Below are positions 1 to 8,944 of a stretch of 64,000 nt of DNA, piece by piece; position 1 is the stretch's first letter; every line of letters starts with the position of its first letter. The notes beneath the pieces are model-generated. The model did not search any database and had not been told where the DNA came from. It saw only the letters and a program-made list of their open reading frames with translations. The stretch lies in assembly GCF_006494655.1 (NCBI RefSeq), contig NZ_VHIM01000006.1, positions 186,001 to 250,000 of the forward strand, read 5' to 3'. Origin of the DNA: Arthrobacter agilis (GTDB lineage: Bacteria > Actinomycetota > Actinomycetes > Actinomycetales > Micrococcaceae). Both the position numbers and the translations under genes were made by a program.

Positions 1-17
1 GGGCGTGACTGGCGCAT

Positions 18-1616
18 TCATGCTGTCCGTGGGTCTCCTGGATCCGTGGCGGGCGCTGGGGTGCGCGGGGCTGGCTCGCGCTGGACGTCCCTGCGGAACA
101 GGTCCTCCTCGGTCTCGCCGCGCACGATCAGCCGGGCTGCCCCGTCGACGACCGCCACGACGGGCGGGCGCGTCAGGTAGTTGTAGTTGCTCGAGAGCAC
201 CCAGCAGTACGCACCGGTTCCGGGAACGGCGAGGAGGTCACCGGCTCCGGTGTCCTCGGGGAGGTAGACGTCCCGCACCACAATGTCACCGCTCTCGCAG
301 TGTTTTCCAACCACACGGGAGAGCACGGGGGCGGCGTCCGGGGTCCGGGAGGCCAGGACGGCCGAATAATCCGCGCCGTAGAGCACCGGGCGGGCGTTGT
401 CGCTCATGCCGCCGTCCACCGACACATAGCGTCGCGGCTGCGTAACGGAGGTGTCGTGGAGCACCTCCGAGCCGTTCGCCGCGGCATCCACCCGCACCGT
501 CTTGGTCGTCCCCGCGGTGTAGAGCGTGAAGGTCGTGGGGCCGACGATCGCCCGCCCCGGCTCGATCGAGATGCGCGGCACGCGCAGTCCCAGCTCGGTG
601 CAGGTGGACCCGACGACGGCGGCCATCGCCCGGGCGATCTCCGCCGCGGGCCGCGGTTGGTCCGCCTCCGTGTAGGCGATCCCGTAACCGCCACCGAGGT
701 CCAGCTCCGGCAGTTCGACGCCGTGCCGGTCCCGGACACCGGCGAGGAAGCCCAGCAGCCGCTGAGCCGCGAGCTCGAAGCCTTCCGGCTCGAAGATCTG
801 CGAGCCGATGTGGCAGTGCACGCCGAGCAGGTTGATGCCGGGGTGCGCCAAGGCGTCGGCCACGGCGCGCGCGGCCGGCGAGGAGTCGCCGTCGATACCG
901 TCGTCCTGGACCTGCGCGCGGCCGTGCGCGCCGTCCTGCCCGTCGTCCAGCTGACCGGGCCCCTGCTCGGCAGTGAGGGAGAGCCCGAACTTCTGGTCCT
1001 CGTGTGCCGTCGCGATGAACTCGTGCGTGGAGGCGTGCACGCCCGGGGTCAGGCGGATCATGACGTTCGCGGTGCGCCCCCGCCGGACCGCGAGGTCCCC
1101 GACCAGCGCCACCTCCTGCAGGCTGTCGACGACGATCCGGCCGAGCCCGGCATCGATGGCCCGGGTGATCTCCGCGGCCGACTTGTTGTTCCCGTGGAGC
1201 CCCAGCCGGTGGCCGGGCATCCCGGCGCGGAGGGCGACCGCGAGTTCGCCGCCGGAGCAGGTGTCGAGGCCGAGACCCTCCTCACGCACCCAGTGGGCCA
1301 CCTCCGTGCAGAGGAAGGACTTGCCGGCGTAGAAGACGTCCACTCCCCCGCAGAGGTCGCGGAAGGCGTCGTCGAACGCGTCGCGGAACGTGGCGGCGCG
1401 AGCGCGGAAATCGCGCTCCGACATCACGAACAGCGGCGTGCCGAACTCCTCGGCCAGCTCTGCGACGGAGACGCCGTCGATACTCAGGACGCCGTCGGTC
1501 CCGCGCTCCACGTCCTCGGCCCAGAGCTTCGCGTCGAGGCGTGCCTGGTCCGCCGGGAGCGAGAGCCAGTCCGGCGCCAGGGGTGACGCTTCACGGGGTG
1601 CTGCCCTGCCCGCCAT
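18..1616 (-). CDS. lysA: Diaminopimelate decarboxylase
   Basis: Removes CO2 from meso-diaminopimelate to give L-lysine, the last step of lysine synthesis, in the cytoplasm. The 532-residue product has the fold III PLP decarboxylase pattern: the PLP lysine is K99 in FYAGKS, a glycine-rich phosphate loop GGGYGIAY follows mid-protein, and CESGD at about residue 440 supplies the dimer-interface cysteine. At 532 residues it is longer than the usual 420-460; the excess lies in an N-terminal extension of about 40 residues and an Asp/Gly-rich insert near residue 215. I chose the ATG at 1616 because it overlaps the argS stop as TGATG, indicating coupled translation; an upstream in-frame ATG would lie inside argS. 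The argS-lysA order is typical of actinobacteria, where homoserine dehydrogenase often follows (outside the window, inferred). Confidence 0.95.
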   Translation of the reverse strand: MAGRAAPREASPLAPDWLSLPADQARLDAKLWAEDVERGTDGVLSIDGVSVAELAEEFGTPLFVMSERDFRARAATFRDAFDDAFRDLCGGVDVFYAGKSFLCTEVAHWVREEGLGLDTCSGGELAVALRAGMPGHRLGLHGNNKSAAEITRAIDAGLGRIVVDSLQEVALVGDLAVRRGRTANVMIRLTPGVHASTHEFIATAHEDQKFGLSLTAEQGPGQLDDGQDGAHGRAQVQDDGIDGDSSPAARAVADALAHPGINLLGVHCHIGSQIFEPEGFELAAQRLLGFLAGVRDRHGVELPELDLGGGYGIAYTEADQPRPAAEIARAMAAVVGSTCTELGLRVPRISIEPGRAIVGPTTFTLYTAGTTKTVRVDAAANGSEVLHDTSVTQPRRYVSVDGGMSDNARPVLYGADYSAVLASRTPDAAPVLSRVVGKHCESGDIVVRDVYLPEDTGAGDLLAVPGTGAYCWVLSSNYNYLTRPPVVAVVDGAARLIVRGETEEDLFRRDVQREPAPRTPAPATDPGDPRTA

Positions 1617-3256
1617 CACATCCGCTCCGGTGCGGACACGCCGAGCAGGTCGAGCCCGTTCGCCAGGACCTGCTGCGTCGCGTTGTTCAGCCACAGGCGT
1701 GAGCGGTGGACGTCCTCGACCGGTGCGCCACCGAGCGGCGAGACGCGGCACGCGTCGTACCAGCGGTGGTAGGTACCCGCGATGACCTCGAGGTGGCGCG
1801 CCACGCGATGGGGCTCACGGAATGTCGCCGCCTGCGCGACGACGCCGGGGAACTGGCCGAGGGCAGCCAGCAGCTCACCCTCCGTGGGGTGGCTCAGCGA
1901 CGCCGCGTCGAAGCTGCCGGTGTCCACACCCGCCGAGACGGCGTTGCGCGCGACGGCGTGGGTCCGTGCATGGGCGTACTGCACGTAGAACACCGGGTTC
2001 TCGTTGGTGTTCTTCCGCAGCAACTCGGGGTCGATCGACATGGCCGAATCGGCCGGCGAGCGCCCGAGGGAGTACCGCAGGGCGTCCCTGCCCAGCCAGT
2101 CGAGCAGGTCCCGCAGCTCGATGATGTTGCCGGCACGCTTGGAGAGACGGGCACCGTTCACGGACACCATCTGGCCGATCAGGATCTGGATGTTCTGCTC
2201 CATGTCGTCCCCGGCGCAGGCCGCGATGGCCTTCAGTCGACCGATGTACCCGTGGTGGTCGGCACCGAGCAGGTAGATCTTCTCGGGGAACCCGCGGTCC
2301 TTCTTCGACAGGTAGTAGGCGGCGTCGGATGCGAAGTAGGTGGGTTCACCGTTGGCCCTGATGAGCACCCGGTCCTTGTCGTCGCCGAAGTCGGTGGTGC
2401 GGAGCCAGACGGCGCCGCCCTCGTCGAAGACGTGGCCCTGCTCCCTCAGGCGCTCGACGGCCTGCTCCACCGCGCCGCCGTCGTGCAGTGAGGACTCCGA
2501 GAAGAAGACATCGAAGTGGACACCGAAGTCCGCGAGGGTCCCCTTGATGTCCGCCATCTGGGCCTCGTACGCGATGGCACGGACGATGGGCAGCGCCTCG
2601 GCATCCTCCAGCTCCGCCACCTCGGGACGTGCCTCGAGGACGGTGCGGCCGAGATCGGCGATGTACTCACCCGGATACCCGCCCTCCGGCGTCGTGCGCC
2701 CCTTGATGGTGGCGAGAACCGAGGCTGCGAAGTTGTTCATCTGCGTTCCGGCGTCGTTGATGTAGTACTCGGCCGTCACCTCGGCACCACTGGCCCTGAG
2801 GACCCGTGCGATCGAATCGCCGAGCGCCGCCCAGCGCGTGTGCGCCAGGTGGAGCGGGCCGGTCGGGTTGGCGGACACGAATTCCATGTTGACCGTGTGC
2901 CCGGCCAGGGCGTCGTTCCGTCCGTAGGCGGAGCCCGCCTCCACGATGGAGCGTGCCAGTTCACCGGCCGCACCGGCGTCGAGCGTGATGTTGAGGAAGC
3001 CCGGACCGGCGATCTCGACGCTCTTCACGCCGTCGATGCCCGCGAGGCGATCGCTGAGCAGCTGCGCGAACTGGCGTGGGTTCATCCCGGCCTTCTTGCC
3101 GAGCTGGAGGGCGATGTTCGTGGCCCAGTCGCCGTGGTCCCGGTTCTTCGGCCGCTCCACGCGTACCTCCGACGGGAGGTCGATACTGATGTCGCCGGCG
3201 TCGACGGCGGCCCGGAGGCAGGCGGAAATAGCGGAGGAGAGTTCTTCGGGAGTCAC
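1616..3256 (-). CDS. argS: Arginyl-tRNA synthetase
   Basis: Charges tRNA-Arg with arginine. The 546-residue class I synthetase shows the N-terminal Add-1 domain (about 5-90), the HIGH-type signature HLAH at 136-139 within ANPTGPLHLAH, a KMSKS-like RLSKR in the C-terminal half of the catalytic core, and the all-helical anticodon-binding domain ending in GLDLLGVSAPERM. The GTG at 3256 is chosen because a -10-like TATGCT ends 6 bases before it, which fits a leaderless transcript, and the protein then begins at the usual position for the family. First gene of a two-gene unit with lysA. Confidence 0.96.
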   Translation of the reverse strand: MTPEELSSAISACLRAAVDAGDISIDLPSEVRVERPKNRDHGDWATNIALQLGKKAGMNPRQFAQLLSDRLAGIDGVKSVEIAGPGFLNITLDAGAAGELARSIVEAGSAYGRNDALAGHTVNMEFVSANPTGPLHLAHTRWAALGDSIARVLRASGAEVTAEYYINDAGTQMNNFAASVLATIKGRTTPEGGYPGEYIADLGRTVLEARPEVAELEDAEALPIVRAIAYEAQMADIKGTLADFGVHFDVFFSESSLHDGGAVEQAVERLREQGHVFDEGGAVWLRTTDFGDDKDRVLIRANGEPTYFASDAAYYLSKKDRGFPEKIYLLGADHHGYIGRLKAIAACAGDDMEQNIQILIGQMVSVNGARLSKRAGNIIELRDLLDWLGRDALRYSLGRSPADSAMSIDPELLRKNTNENPVFYVQYAHARTHAVARNAVSAGVDTGSFDAASLSHPTEGELLAALGQFPGVVAQAATFREPHRVARHLEVIAGTYHRWYDACRVSPLGGAPVEDVHRSRLWLNNATQQVLANGLDLLGVSAPERM

Positions 3257-3262
3257 CCGACA

Positions 3263-3268
3263 AGCATA
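3263..3268 (-). promoter_or_regulatory. -10 box for leaderless argS mRNA
   Basis: TATGCT on the minus strand, then six bases (TGTCGG), then the GTG start of argS. There is no Shine-Dalgarno sequence. The spacing puts the transcription start at the start codon. Confidence 0.5.
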
Positions 3269-3476
3269 ACGGCGTAGCTCCGCACGGCCGGAGGATCCTG
3301 CCTCCCGGCGAACGCCCTCCTTCACAAAGTGACGGGCCTAACAGTCCAGGACGCTGGAGGAAACGAATCCACCCATGGGACGTTGGACCGGAGAACACCG
3401 TGTCCACCGATCCAGCCCGACCCCCGCGCTGCAACCATCCGTCCGGCCCCGACCGGCGACCCACCAGGAGCACCCC

Positions 3477-4019
3477 ATGACCATCACACGCCAGAGTGCA
3501 CGTCCCCGGACGGCGAGCGCCGCCTATGCCGCGTTCCCCCTGCACAAGCGCGTCCTCACGGGCCTCGCCGCCGTCTCGATCCTCGGTGCTGCCGGCTGCG
3601 CAGGAGCGGAGGCCGATGCACCGGACCCGGCGACGACGACGTCCGGGGTCTCAGCTGCCCCCGTCGAGGAGACTCCGGCGGCAGCGCCCGAGCAGGCATC
3701 GGACGGGGCAGCGGGCAGCCAGACCTACCAGGACGGCACCTACACGGAGACCGGCGGATACCAGTCGCCGGCCGGGCCCGAGGAGGTGGGGGTGACCATC
3801 ACCCTCGAGGCGGACGTCGTCACCGCCGTCGAGGTCGAGCCGATGCCGGACAACCCGACCACCACCACGTACCAGGAGAGATTCGCCGGAGGCATCTCGG
3901 ACGCCATCGTGGGCAAGAAGCTCGACGATCTCGCGGTCGACAAGGTGGCGGGCTCCTCGCTGACGAGCGGCGGCTTCAACGACGCCGCCGACAAGATCAA
4001 GAGCGAAGCCCGGGGCTAG
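3477..4019 (+). CDS. FMN-binding domain lipoprotein
   Basis: Probable extracytoplasmic electron-transfer protein carrying covalently bound FMN. The 180-residue product has a basic N-terminus, a hydrophobic segment (about 25-39) and a weak lipobox ending at C41 (GAAGC), then an Ala/Pro/Thr-rich linker and an RnfG/NqrC-like FMN_bind domain from about residue 80. Near the C-terminus the usual SGATxT flavinylation motif reads GSSLTS, so Ser161 stands where the FMN-accepting Thr normally is. AGGAG lies 6 bases before the chosen ATG. The next gene is the ApbE transferase that would attach the FMN and the third is a membrane reductase that could feed electrons, so the three look like one operon. The electron acceptor is unknown. 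Confidence 0.85.
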   Translation: MTITRQSARPRTASAAYAAFPLHKRVLTGLAAVSILGAAGCAGAEADAPDPATTTSGVSAAPVEETPAAAPEQASDGAAGSQTYQDGTYTETGGYQSPAGPEEVGVTITLEADVVTAVEVEPMPDNPTTTTYQERFAGGISDAIVGKKLDDLAVDKVAGSSLTSGGFNDAADKIKSEARG

Positions 4020-4029
4020 GCTCGCGAGC

Positions 4030-4890
4030 GTGGCGGACTCCTTCAGCTTCGACGCGATCGGTACGCGCTGGCGCGTGGACTCGCGTGCGCCGCTGCTGCC
4101 CGGTGAGCGGCTGGACCTGCTGCGCCTCGCCGAGGACTACGACGCGCTCTACTCCCGCTTCCGCACCGACTCGGCCGTCACCGCCCTGGCCGCGGAGGGT
4201 GGCTCGCTGCCCCTGCCCCGGCACGGCGAGGATCTCGGCCGACTCCTGCGCACGCTGCACGATCTCACGGACGGCGCCGTCTCACCCCTGGTCGGGGACC
4301 GCCTCGCCGAGCAGGGGTACGACGCCGAGTACAGCTTCGTCGCGAAGGCCCGGCCCTCGCCGGCCCGCCCGTGGGAGGAGGTCCTCGAGTGGTCCGCCGA
4401 CGGCGTCACCCTGAGGGAGCCGGCCCTGCTCGACGTCGGTGCCGCCGGGAAGGGGCAGCTGGTGGACCTCATGATCGGGAGCCTCGTCGAGGCCGGCCAC
4501 GAGGACGTGATCGTGGATGCGAGCGGCGACATGCGGCGCCAGGGCGACGGCGTCATCACGGTGGCCCTCGAACACCCTTACGATGCGACGTCGGCCATCG
4601 GTACCGTCGCCCTCGGTAGCGGGGCACTGTGCGCCTCGGCGTCGAACCGGCGTATCTGGGGGGACGGGCTGCACCACGTCCTCGACGCCCGCACCGGCCG
4701 CTGCGTGGACACCGTCGTCGCCACCTGGGTGCTCGCCCCGGACGCCATGACGGCCGACGGCCTGTGCACCGCCCTCTTCGTCGCCGATCCCGCCGCCCTG
4801 GCCGGCTCCTTCGACTTCGACTTCGTCCTCATGTACTCCGACGGACGCGCCCGCTTTTCCGCCCCACTCGCAGGAGCACTGTTCTCATGA
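4030..4890 (+). CDS. apbE: FAD:protein FMN transferase (ApbE family)
   Basis: Transfers FMN from FAD to a Thr/Ser of target proteins. The 286-residue protein has the ApbE landmarks: GTRW near the N-terminus, DVGAAGKG at 135-142 (flavin and metal site), DASGD about 30 residues later, HHVLDARTG, and a C-terminal APDAMTADGLCTALFV. I see no signal peptide, whereas many ApbE proteins are lipoproteins, so export is uncertain. It starts at GTG 10 bases after the FMN-binding gene and overlaps the next gene by ATGA. The substrate is most likely the preceding protein. Confidence 0.9.
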   Translation: MADSFSFDAIGTRWRVDSRAPLLPGERLDLLRLAEDYDALYSRFRTDSAVTALAAEGGSLPLPRHGEDLGRLLRTLHDLTDGAVSPLVGDRLAEQGYDAEYSFVAKARPSPARPWEEVLEWSADGVTLREPALLDVGAAGKGQLVDLMIGSLVEAGHEDVIVDASGDMRRQGDGVITVALEHPYDATSAIGTVALGSGALCASASNRRIWGDGLHHVLDARTGRCVDTVVATWVLAPDAMTADGLCTALFVADPAALAGSFDFDFVLMYSDGRARFSAPLAGALFS

Positions 4891-6398
4891 CCGCAGCACT
4901 CGACGGCCTGCTGGGCCGCCTGACCATGTACCGCCTGACGCTGGCACTGCTCCTGGTCCTGACCGTCGAGGCCCTCGTGCTCTCCGTCGCAGGGCTCCTC
5001 GCCTTCACTCCCGCCGAGATCGGCGGCACCCTGGTGGCCGCCGTCGGCGGCACCATCATCGGGACGCGCCTCATGGCGCTGATCCTGCGCCTGCGACCCC
5101 ACGGCGACAGCTCCGTCATCACCGGGCTGATCGTCTTCCTCATCATGTTCCCGTCCAGCACCAGCGCGGGCCTCGGCGGCATCCTGGTGGCCGGGGTGGC
5201 GGCCGGTGCGTCGAAGTTCCTGCTCGCGGTCCGTGGCCGGCACGTGGTGAATCCTGCTGCGGCGGGCGCCGTCGTCGCCACGCTGCTGGGAGTCGGCACT
5301 GCAGGCTGGTGGGTCGCCAACGCCTACATGCTGCCCGTCGTGGCCGTCGGCGCGTTCCTCCTGCTGTACCGCACGCGGAAGCTCGCCATGGCGGCGGTGT
5401 TCCTCGTCGTCGCCCTCGGCATCCTGCTGGTCGGGCTCGTCCAGGGCGGCATGACGGCGATCGCGGGCCTGCAGCTGGTCCTCACGTCCTATCCCGTCCT
5501 GTTCCTCCTCGGCTTCATGATGACCGAGCCGCTCACCCTCCCTCCCCTGCGGTGGCAGCAAGGACTCTTCGCCGCGATCGTGGCCGTCGTCCTGGCGGCA
5601 CAGGTGTCGATCGGCCCGGTGTTCCTCGGACCCGAGTTCGCCCTCGTGATCGGCAACGTGGTGGCGTTCCTCATGGGCCAGCGGCGGGGTGTGCGGATGT
5701 CCTTCACCGGGTCGAGGCAACTGACACCGACGAGCACCGAGCTGGTGTTCGAGCCCGCGAAGCCGGTGCGATTCCGGGCGGGCCAGTACATGGAGCTGAG
5801 CATGCCGCACCGCGGTGCCGACAGCCGTGGCAGTCGCCGGATCTTCAGCATCACGTCGGCACCCCAGCAGTCCGACGCCGTCACGTTCGGGCTGAGGACC
5901 ACGGAGACCGGCAGCTCCTTCAAGAAGGCACTGCTCGACCTCCCCCGGAACGCCCGCGTCACGGGCACCCTCGTCGGTGGGGACTTCCACCTGCCGCGCG
6001 ATCCGGCGGTCCCCCTGCTGCTCGCCGCGGGCGGTATCGGCGTGACGCCGTTCATCAGTCAGCTCCGCGACATCGACCTGAAGGGCGAGTCCCGCGACAT
6101 CGTCCTCGTGTACGTGGTGCGCAGTGCAGCGGAGATCGCCTTCCGTGACGAACTCGCCGCCCTCGGCACGCGCGTGGTGCTCTACGTCCCGCCGGAGTCG
6201 GGAGCGCCGTCCCTGCCCGCGGGCTGGAGCTCGGCCGGCCGGGAACCACACGCCGACGACCTGCTGGCCGCCGTCCCGGACCTGAAGGAGCGCACGGTCC
6301 TGGTCTCCGGTTCGCCGAGCTTCATCGGGCAGTTCCGGTCGACGGTGCGGGCCGCGGGAGTTCCGCGGGTCCGGACGGACGCGTTCCTCGGCTACTGA
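4887..6398 (+). CDS. RnfD/NqrB-like membrane domain fused to ferredoxin reductase
   Basis: Membrane flavoprotein of 503 residues. The N-terminal part (about 10-260) has eight or more hydrophobic segments with an RnfD/NqrB-like NPAAAG signature at 122-127. The C-terminal part (from about 271) is a ferredoxin-NADP reductase module with an FAD-binding RIFS at 318-321 and a nucleotide-binding AAGGIGVTPF starting at 380. There is no plant-type 2Fe-2S domain. The likely job is to take electrons from cytoplasmic NAD(P)H and pass them across the membrane to the flavinylated lipoprotein encoded two genes upstream. It lacks the SGAT flavinylation site of true RnfD. The start is the ATG in the ATGA overlap with apbE. 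The physiological acceptor cannot be told from sequence. Confidence 0.85.
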   Translation: MTAALDGLLGRLTMYRLTLALLLVLTVEALVLSVAGLLAFTPAEIGGTLVAAVGGTIIGTRLMALILRLRPHGDSSVITGLIVFLIMFPSSTSAGLGGILVAGVAAGASKFLLAVRGRHVVNPAAAGAVVATLLGVGTAGWWVANAYMLPVVAVGAFLLLYRTRKLAMAAVFLVVALGILLVGLVQGGMTAIAGLQLVLTSYPVLFLLGFMMTEPLTLPPLRWQQGLFAAIVAVVLAAQVSIGPVFLGPEFALVIGNVVAFLMGQRRGVRMSFTGSRQLTPTSTELVFEPAKPVRFRAGQYMELSMPHRGADSRGSRRIFSITSAPQQSDAVTFGLRTTETGSSFKKALLDLPRNARVTGTLVGGDFHLPRDPAVPLLLAAGGIGVTPFISQLRDIDLKGESRDIVLVYVVRSAAEIAFRDELAALGTRVVLYVPPESGAPSLPAGWSSAGREPHADDLLAAVPDLKERTVLVSGSPSFIGQFRSTVRAAGVPRVRTDAFLGY

Positions 6399-6424
6399 CC
6401 GGAGGCCGCCGGTGCTGCCTGCGT

Positions 6425-6453
6425 TTTCCGACCCGATGGGCACCTGCTAAGCT
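6425..6453 (+). promoter_or_regulatory. Promoter of tRNA-Arg
   Basis: Weak -35 TTTCCG (6425-6430), 17-base spacer and -10 TAAGCT (6448-6453), ending 37 bases before the tRNA. Confidence 0.45.
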
Positions 6454-6490
6454 CGATGAGTCCCTTACGGGTGCGGCAGGTTCCGCGTCC

Positions 6491-6563
6491 GCCTTCGTAG
6501 CTCAGGGGATAGAGCGTCTGCCTCCGGAGCAGAAGGTCGTAGGTTCGAATCCTATCGAGGGCA
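6491..6563 (+). tRNA. tRNA-Arg (anticodon CCG)
   Basis: A 73-base cloverleaf. The acceptor stem GCCTTCG pairs with CGAGGGC through one G-U pair; the D arm is GCTC...GAGC; the anticodon stem TCTGC/GCAGA encloses CTCCGGA, giving anticodon CCG, which reads CGG codons; the T arm GTAGG/CCTAT encloses TTCGAAT. CCA is not encoded. Confidence 0.96.
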
Positions 6564-6584
6564 CACATGACTCATGCAGAGTCC

Positions 6585-6620
6585 ACCGCCGTCGGCCATC
6601 AGGCCGGCGGCGGTTCTGCT
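6585..6620 (+). terminator. Rho-independent terminator after tRNA-Arg
   Basis: A 12-bp GC-rich stem (6586-6597 with 6602-6613, one G-T pair) with a four-base loop, followed by TTCTGCTTT. Confidence 0.75.
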
Positions 6621-6678
6621 TTGGTAGGCTCCGAACAACGCGGCCCCTCGGGACCGGAGAGCATCTACCGGGGGACAT

Positions 6679-7416
6679 GTGGCGATGACGGGGACTCCGC
6701 GGAGCGCACGGGGTTCGTCCCGCGCTCCGACCCTCCTCACGCTGATCGTCCTCGTCCTCGCCGTCCTCGCCGCAGGATTCATGGGCACGTTCTCGGCAGA
6801 CCCGGTCCTCGAGCCGTCGGCCACGACCTCCGGGGTGCAGACCGGCGACGCCTCGGCGCCGACGGGCACGCCGCAGCCACTGACCGATCCCGAGGATCGC
6901 CTCATCATCAGCAGCGATGTGCTGGCCGGCGTGACGATCGTCCTCGTCCTGGGCGGTATGGCACTTGTCGTCCGGCTGGTCCTGCGGCTCCGCCGTCGTC
7001 GGGCGGACGACCGACCGGATCCGGAATGGGCCGACCTGCAGCGACCGGGCCCCCTCGACCTCGTGACGCGTGACCTCCCCGCGTGGACGAGGGCGTCGGA
7101 GGCCGCACTGGCGTCCGGCGGGAGTACCTCCGATGCGGTGATCAGGTGCTGGCTCGACCTCGAGCGACTCTGCGCCGAGGCGGGCGTGGGCCGGCGGCCC
7201 GCGCAGACCACCTCGGACTTCGCGGGCGCCGTGGCACAGACCCTGGGGCTCCCCACCGGTCCGCTGGCCGACCTCAACCGCCTGTACCAGCGGGCCCGCT
7301 TCGATACCGGCGGGAGCCCGCAGCGGGGAACGGCGCGCCCCGACAGGGAGGCGGCGACCGCCTGCCTCCATGCCCTCGCGACGGCGCTCACCGCCCGGGC
7401 CGGAGACCCCCGGTGA
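6679..7416 (+). CDS. DUF4129-type membrane protein
   Basis: A 245-residue protein with two predicted membrane helices (about 18-38 and 82-103) and a C-terminal cytoplasmic domain rich in Arg (from about 105) that resembles DUF4129, the domain usually encoded beside MoxR and DUF58 proteins. Function unknown. The GTG start at 6679 is favoured, but ATG at 6685 fits the upstream GGGGGA about as well. First gene of a five-gene operon; its stop overlaps the next start as GTGA. Confidence 0.7.
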   Translation: MAMTGTPRSARGSSRAPTLLTLIVLVLAVLAAGFMGTFSADPVLEPSATTSGVQTGDASAPTGTPQPLTDPEDRLIISSDVLAGVTIVLVLGGMALVVRLVLRLRRRRADDRPDPEWADLQRPGPLDLVTRDLPAWTRASEAALASGGSTSDAVIRCWLDLERLCAEAGVGRRPAQTTSDFAGAVAQTLGLPTGPLADLNRLYQRARFDTGGSPQRGTARPDREAATACLHALATALTARAGDPR

Positions 7417-7853
7417 AGCGCTCCGCCTGGATCATCACCGCCGTCCTGGTGGTGGTGGCCGTGGTGGCGTCCTGGTTCTTCGGCCTCGACAACCGGCACG
7501 GTGCCGCGCTCGTCGGCGCCGCCGTGGCCGCAGGGGTCGCCAACGGCATCCTCGAATCCGTCGAGGTCCCGCGCGCCACCCTCGCGCCCCTGCCCGAGCA
7601 CCCCCGCGGCCTCGCGGACATCCAGTCGCTGGAGTTCTCCTTCTCGTCCGCCGAGCCCGGAACGCGCGCGGTGGTCGAGGTCCATGCACTCGCCGCGGCC
7701 CTCCTCGCGGCTCATCCGGGTGCACCGGCCGGCCCAGCTCTGCGGGCGTTCGCCGGCCGTCCACCGCCGGCCTCCCCGGACCACCGGACGCTCCAGGCGT
7801 TCGTCCACGAACTCGACCACATGATGCAGGCGCTCCAGGAGGAGATTCAATGA
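7413..7853 (+). CDS. Hypothetical membrane protein in MoxR operon
   Basis: A 146-residue protein with two predicted membrane segments close together near the N-terminus (about 4-20 and 25-45), then a soluble domain ending in Glu-rich helices. I do not recognise a family. It sits between the DUF4129 gene and moxR with GTGA and ATGA overlaps at its two ends, so it is almost certainly made with them and probably belongs to the same membrane complex (inferred). Confidence 0.75.
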   Translation: MKRSAWIITAVLVVVAVVASWFFGLDNRHGAALVGAAVAAGVANGILESVEVPRATLAPLPEHPRGLADIQSLEFSFSSAEPGTRAVVEVHALAAALLAAHPGAPAGPALRAFAGRPPPASPDHRTLQAFVHELDHMMQALQEEIQ

Positions 7854-8944
7854 CACCCGCCGAGACCCCCGCCGAATCCACCGGTCCGGAGCACCCGTCG
7901 GCGCGGGACATCCCGGCCCGCGTCGAGGCGCCCGCCGCCGGGGCGCAGGACGACGTCGACCGCGCCGCCGCCGTCGGACGCCAGGTCCTGGACCGCACCG
8001 CGAGCGTCGTCGTCGGGGCGCAGTCACCACTCCGGCTGGCGCTCGCGGCCGTCCTCGCGGGCGGGCACGTGCTCTTCGAGGATCTGCCCGGCCTCGGGAA
8101 GACCCTCGCCGCGAAGACGCTCGCCCAGGCCCTCGGGCTCCCGTTCCGGCGCCTCCAGTTCACGCCCGATCTGCTGCCCTCGGACGTCACGGGCTCGTCG
8201 ATCTTCAACCCGGCGACGCGAGAGTTCGAGTTCAAGCCGGGGCCCGTCTTCGCCGGACTCTTCCTGGCCGACGAGATCAACCGGACGTCGCCGAAGACGC
8301 AGTCGGCCCTGCTCGAGGCCATGGCGGAGGCCCAGGTCTCGGCCGAAGGCTCCACCCTGCCGCTCGAACGCCCGTTCCATGTCTTCGCGACCTCGAACCC
8401 CATCGAATTCGAGGGGACCTATCCGCTCCCCGAGGCGCAGCTCGACCGCTTCATGGTCCGCCTCCGCTTCGGCTACCCCGGTGTTGCCGGCGAGCGCGAC
8501 ATCATCGCGCGCCGGATCGACCGCCGCCAGGAGGAGACCAGCGTTGCTGCGGTCACGACGGCGTCGGGTCTCCTGCGCCTCCAGTCGGTCGTCGAGTCCG
8601 TGGACGTGGACGACGACGTGATCGACTACGCCGTGCGGCTCACCGCCGCGACCCGCACGCACCCCGCCGTCGAGGTCGGGGCATCCCCGCGCGGGTCACA
8701 GGCGCTGGTCCTCCTCGGACGGGCCCTCGCCGTGCTGGACGGCCGGCGCTTCGTGCTGCCCGAGGACGTGAAGTCAGGAGCGGTGGCGGTCCTCGCACAC
8801 CGGCTCACCCTGACGCCGTCGTCCTGGGCGCAGGGCGTGGCGGCGGAGCAGATCGTCGCGGACACCCTGGCCGAGGTGGAGACTCCCCCGACCGTGCACC
8901 GGAACGGGGCCGCGGTGGGAACGGGGCGGGGCGTTCGCCCGTGA
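7850..8944 (+). CDS. MoxR family AAA+ ATPase
   Basis: A chaperone-like ATPase of 364 residues. It has an acidic, Ala/Pro-rich N-terminal tail of about 40 residues, a Walker A DLPGLGKT at 78-85, a Walker B LADEINR with D141 and E142, a sensor segment FATSNPIE and a C-terminal AAA lid. MoxR proteins act with DUF58/VWA partners to insert cofactors or assemble complexes; the substrate here is unknown. A strong AGGAGGAG precedes the ATG, which overlaps the previous stop by ATGA. Confidence 0.92.
   Translation: MTPAETPAESTGPEHPSARDIPARVEAPAAGAQDDVDRAAAVGRQVLDRTASVVVGAQSPLRLALAAVLAGGHVLFEDLPGLGKTLAAKTLAQALGLPFRRLQFTPDLLPSDVTGSSIFNPATREFEFKPGPVFAGLFLADEINRTSPKTQSALLEAMAEAQVSAEGSTLPLERPFHVFATSNPIEFEGTYPLPEAQLDRFMVRLRFGYPGVAGERDIIARRIDRRQEETSVAAVTTASGLLRLQSVVESVDVDDDVIDYAVRLTAATRTHPAVEVGASPRGSQALVLLGRALAVLDGRRFVLPEDVKSGAVAVLAHRLTLTPSSWAQGVAAEQIVADTLAEVETPPTVHRNGAAVGTGRGVRP

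Noticed and set aside
4578..6443. A 621-codon frame opposite the RnfD/reductase fusion
   Set aside because: Shadow of a coding strand with clear FAD and NAD motifs.
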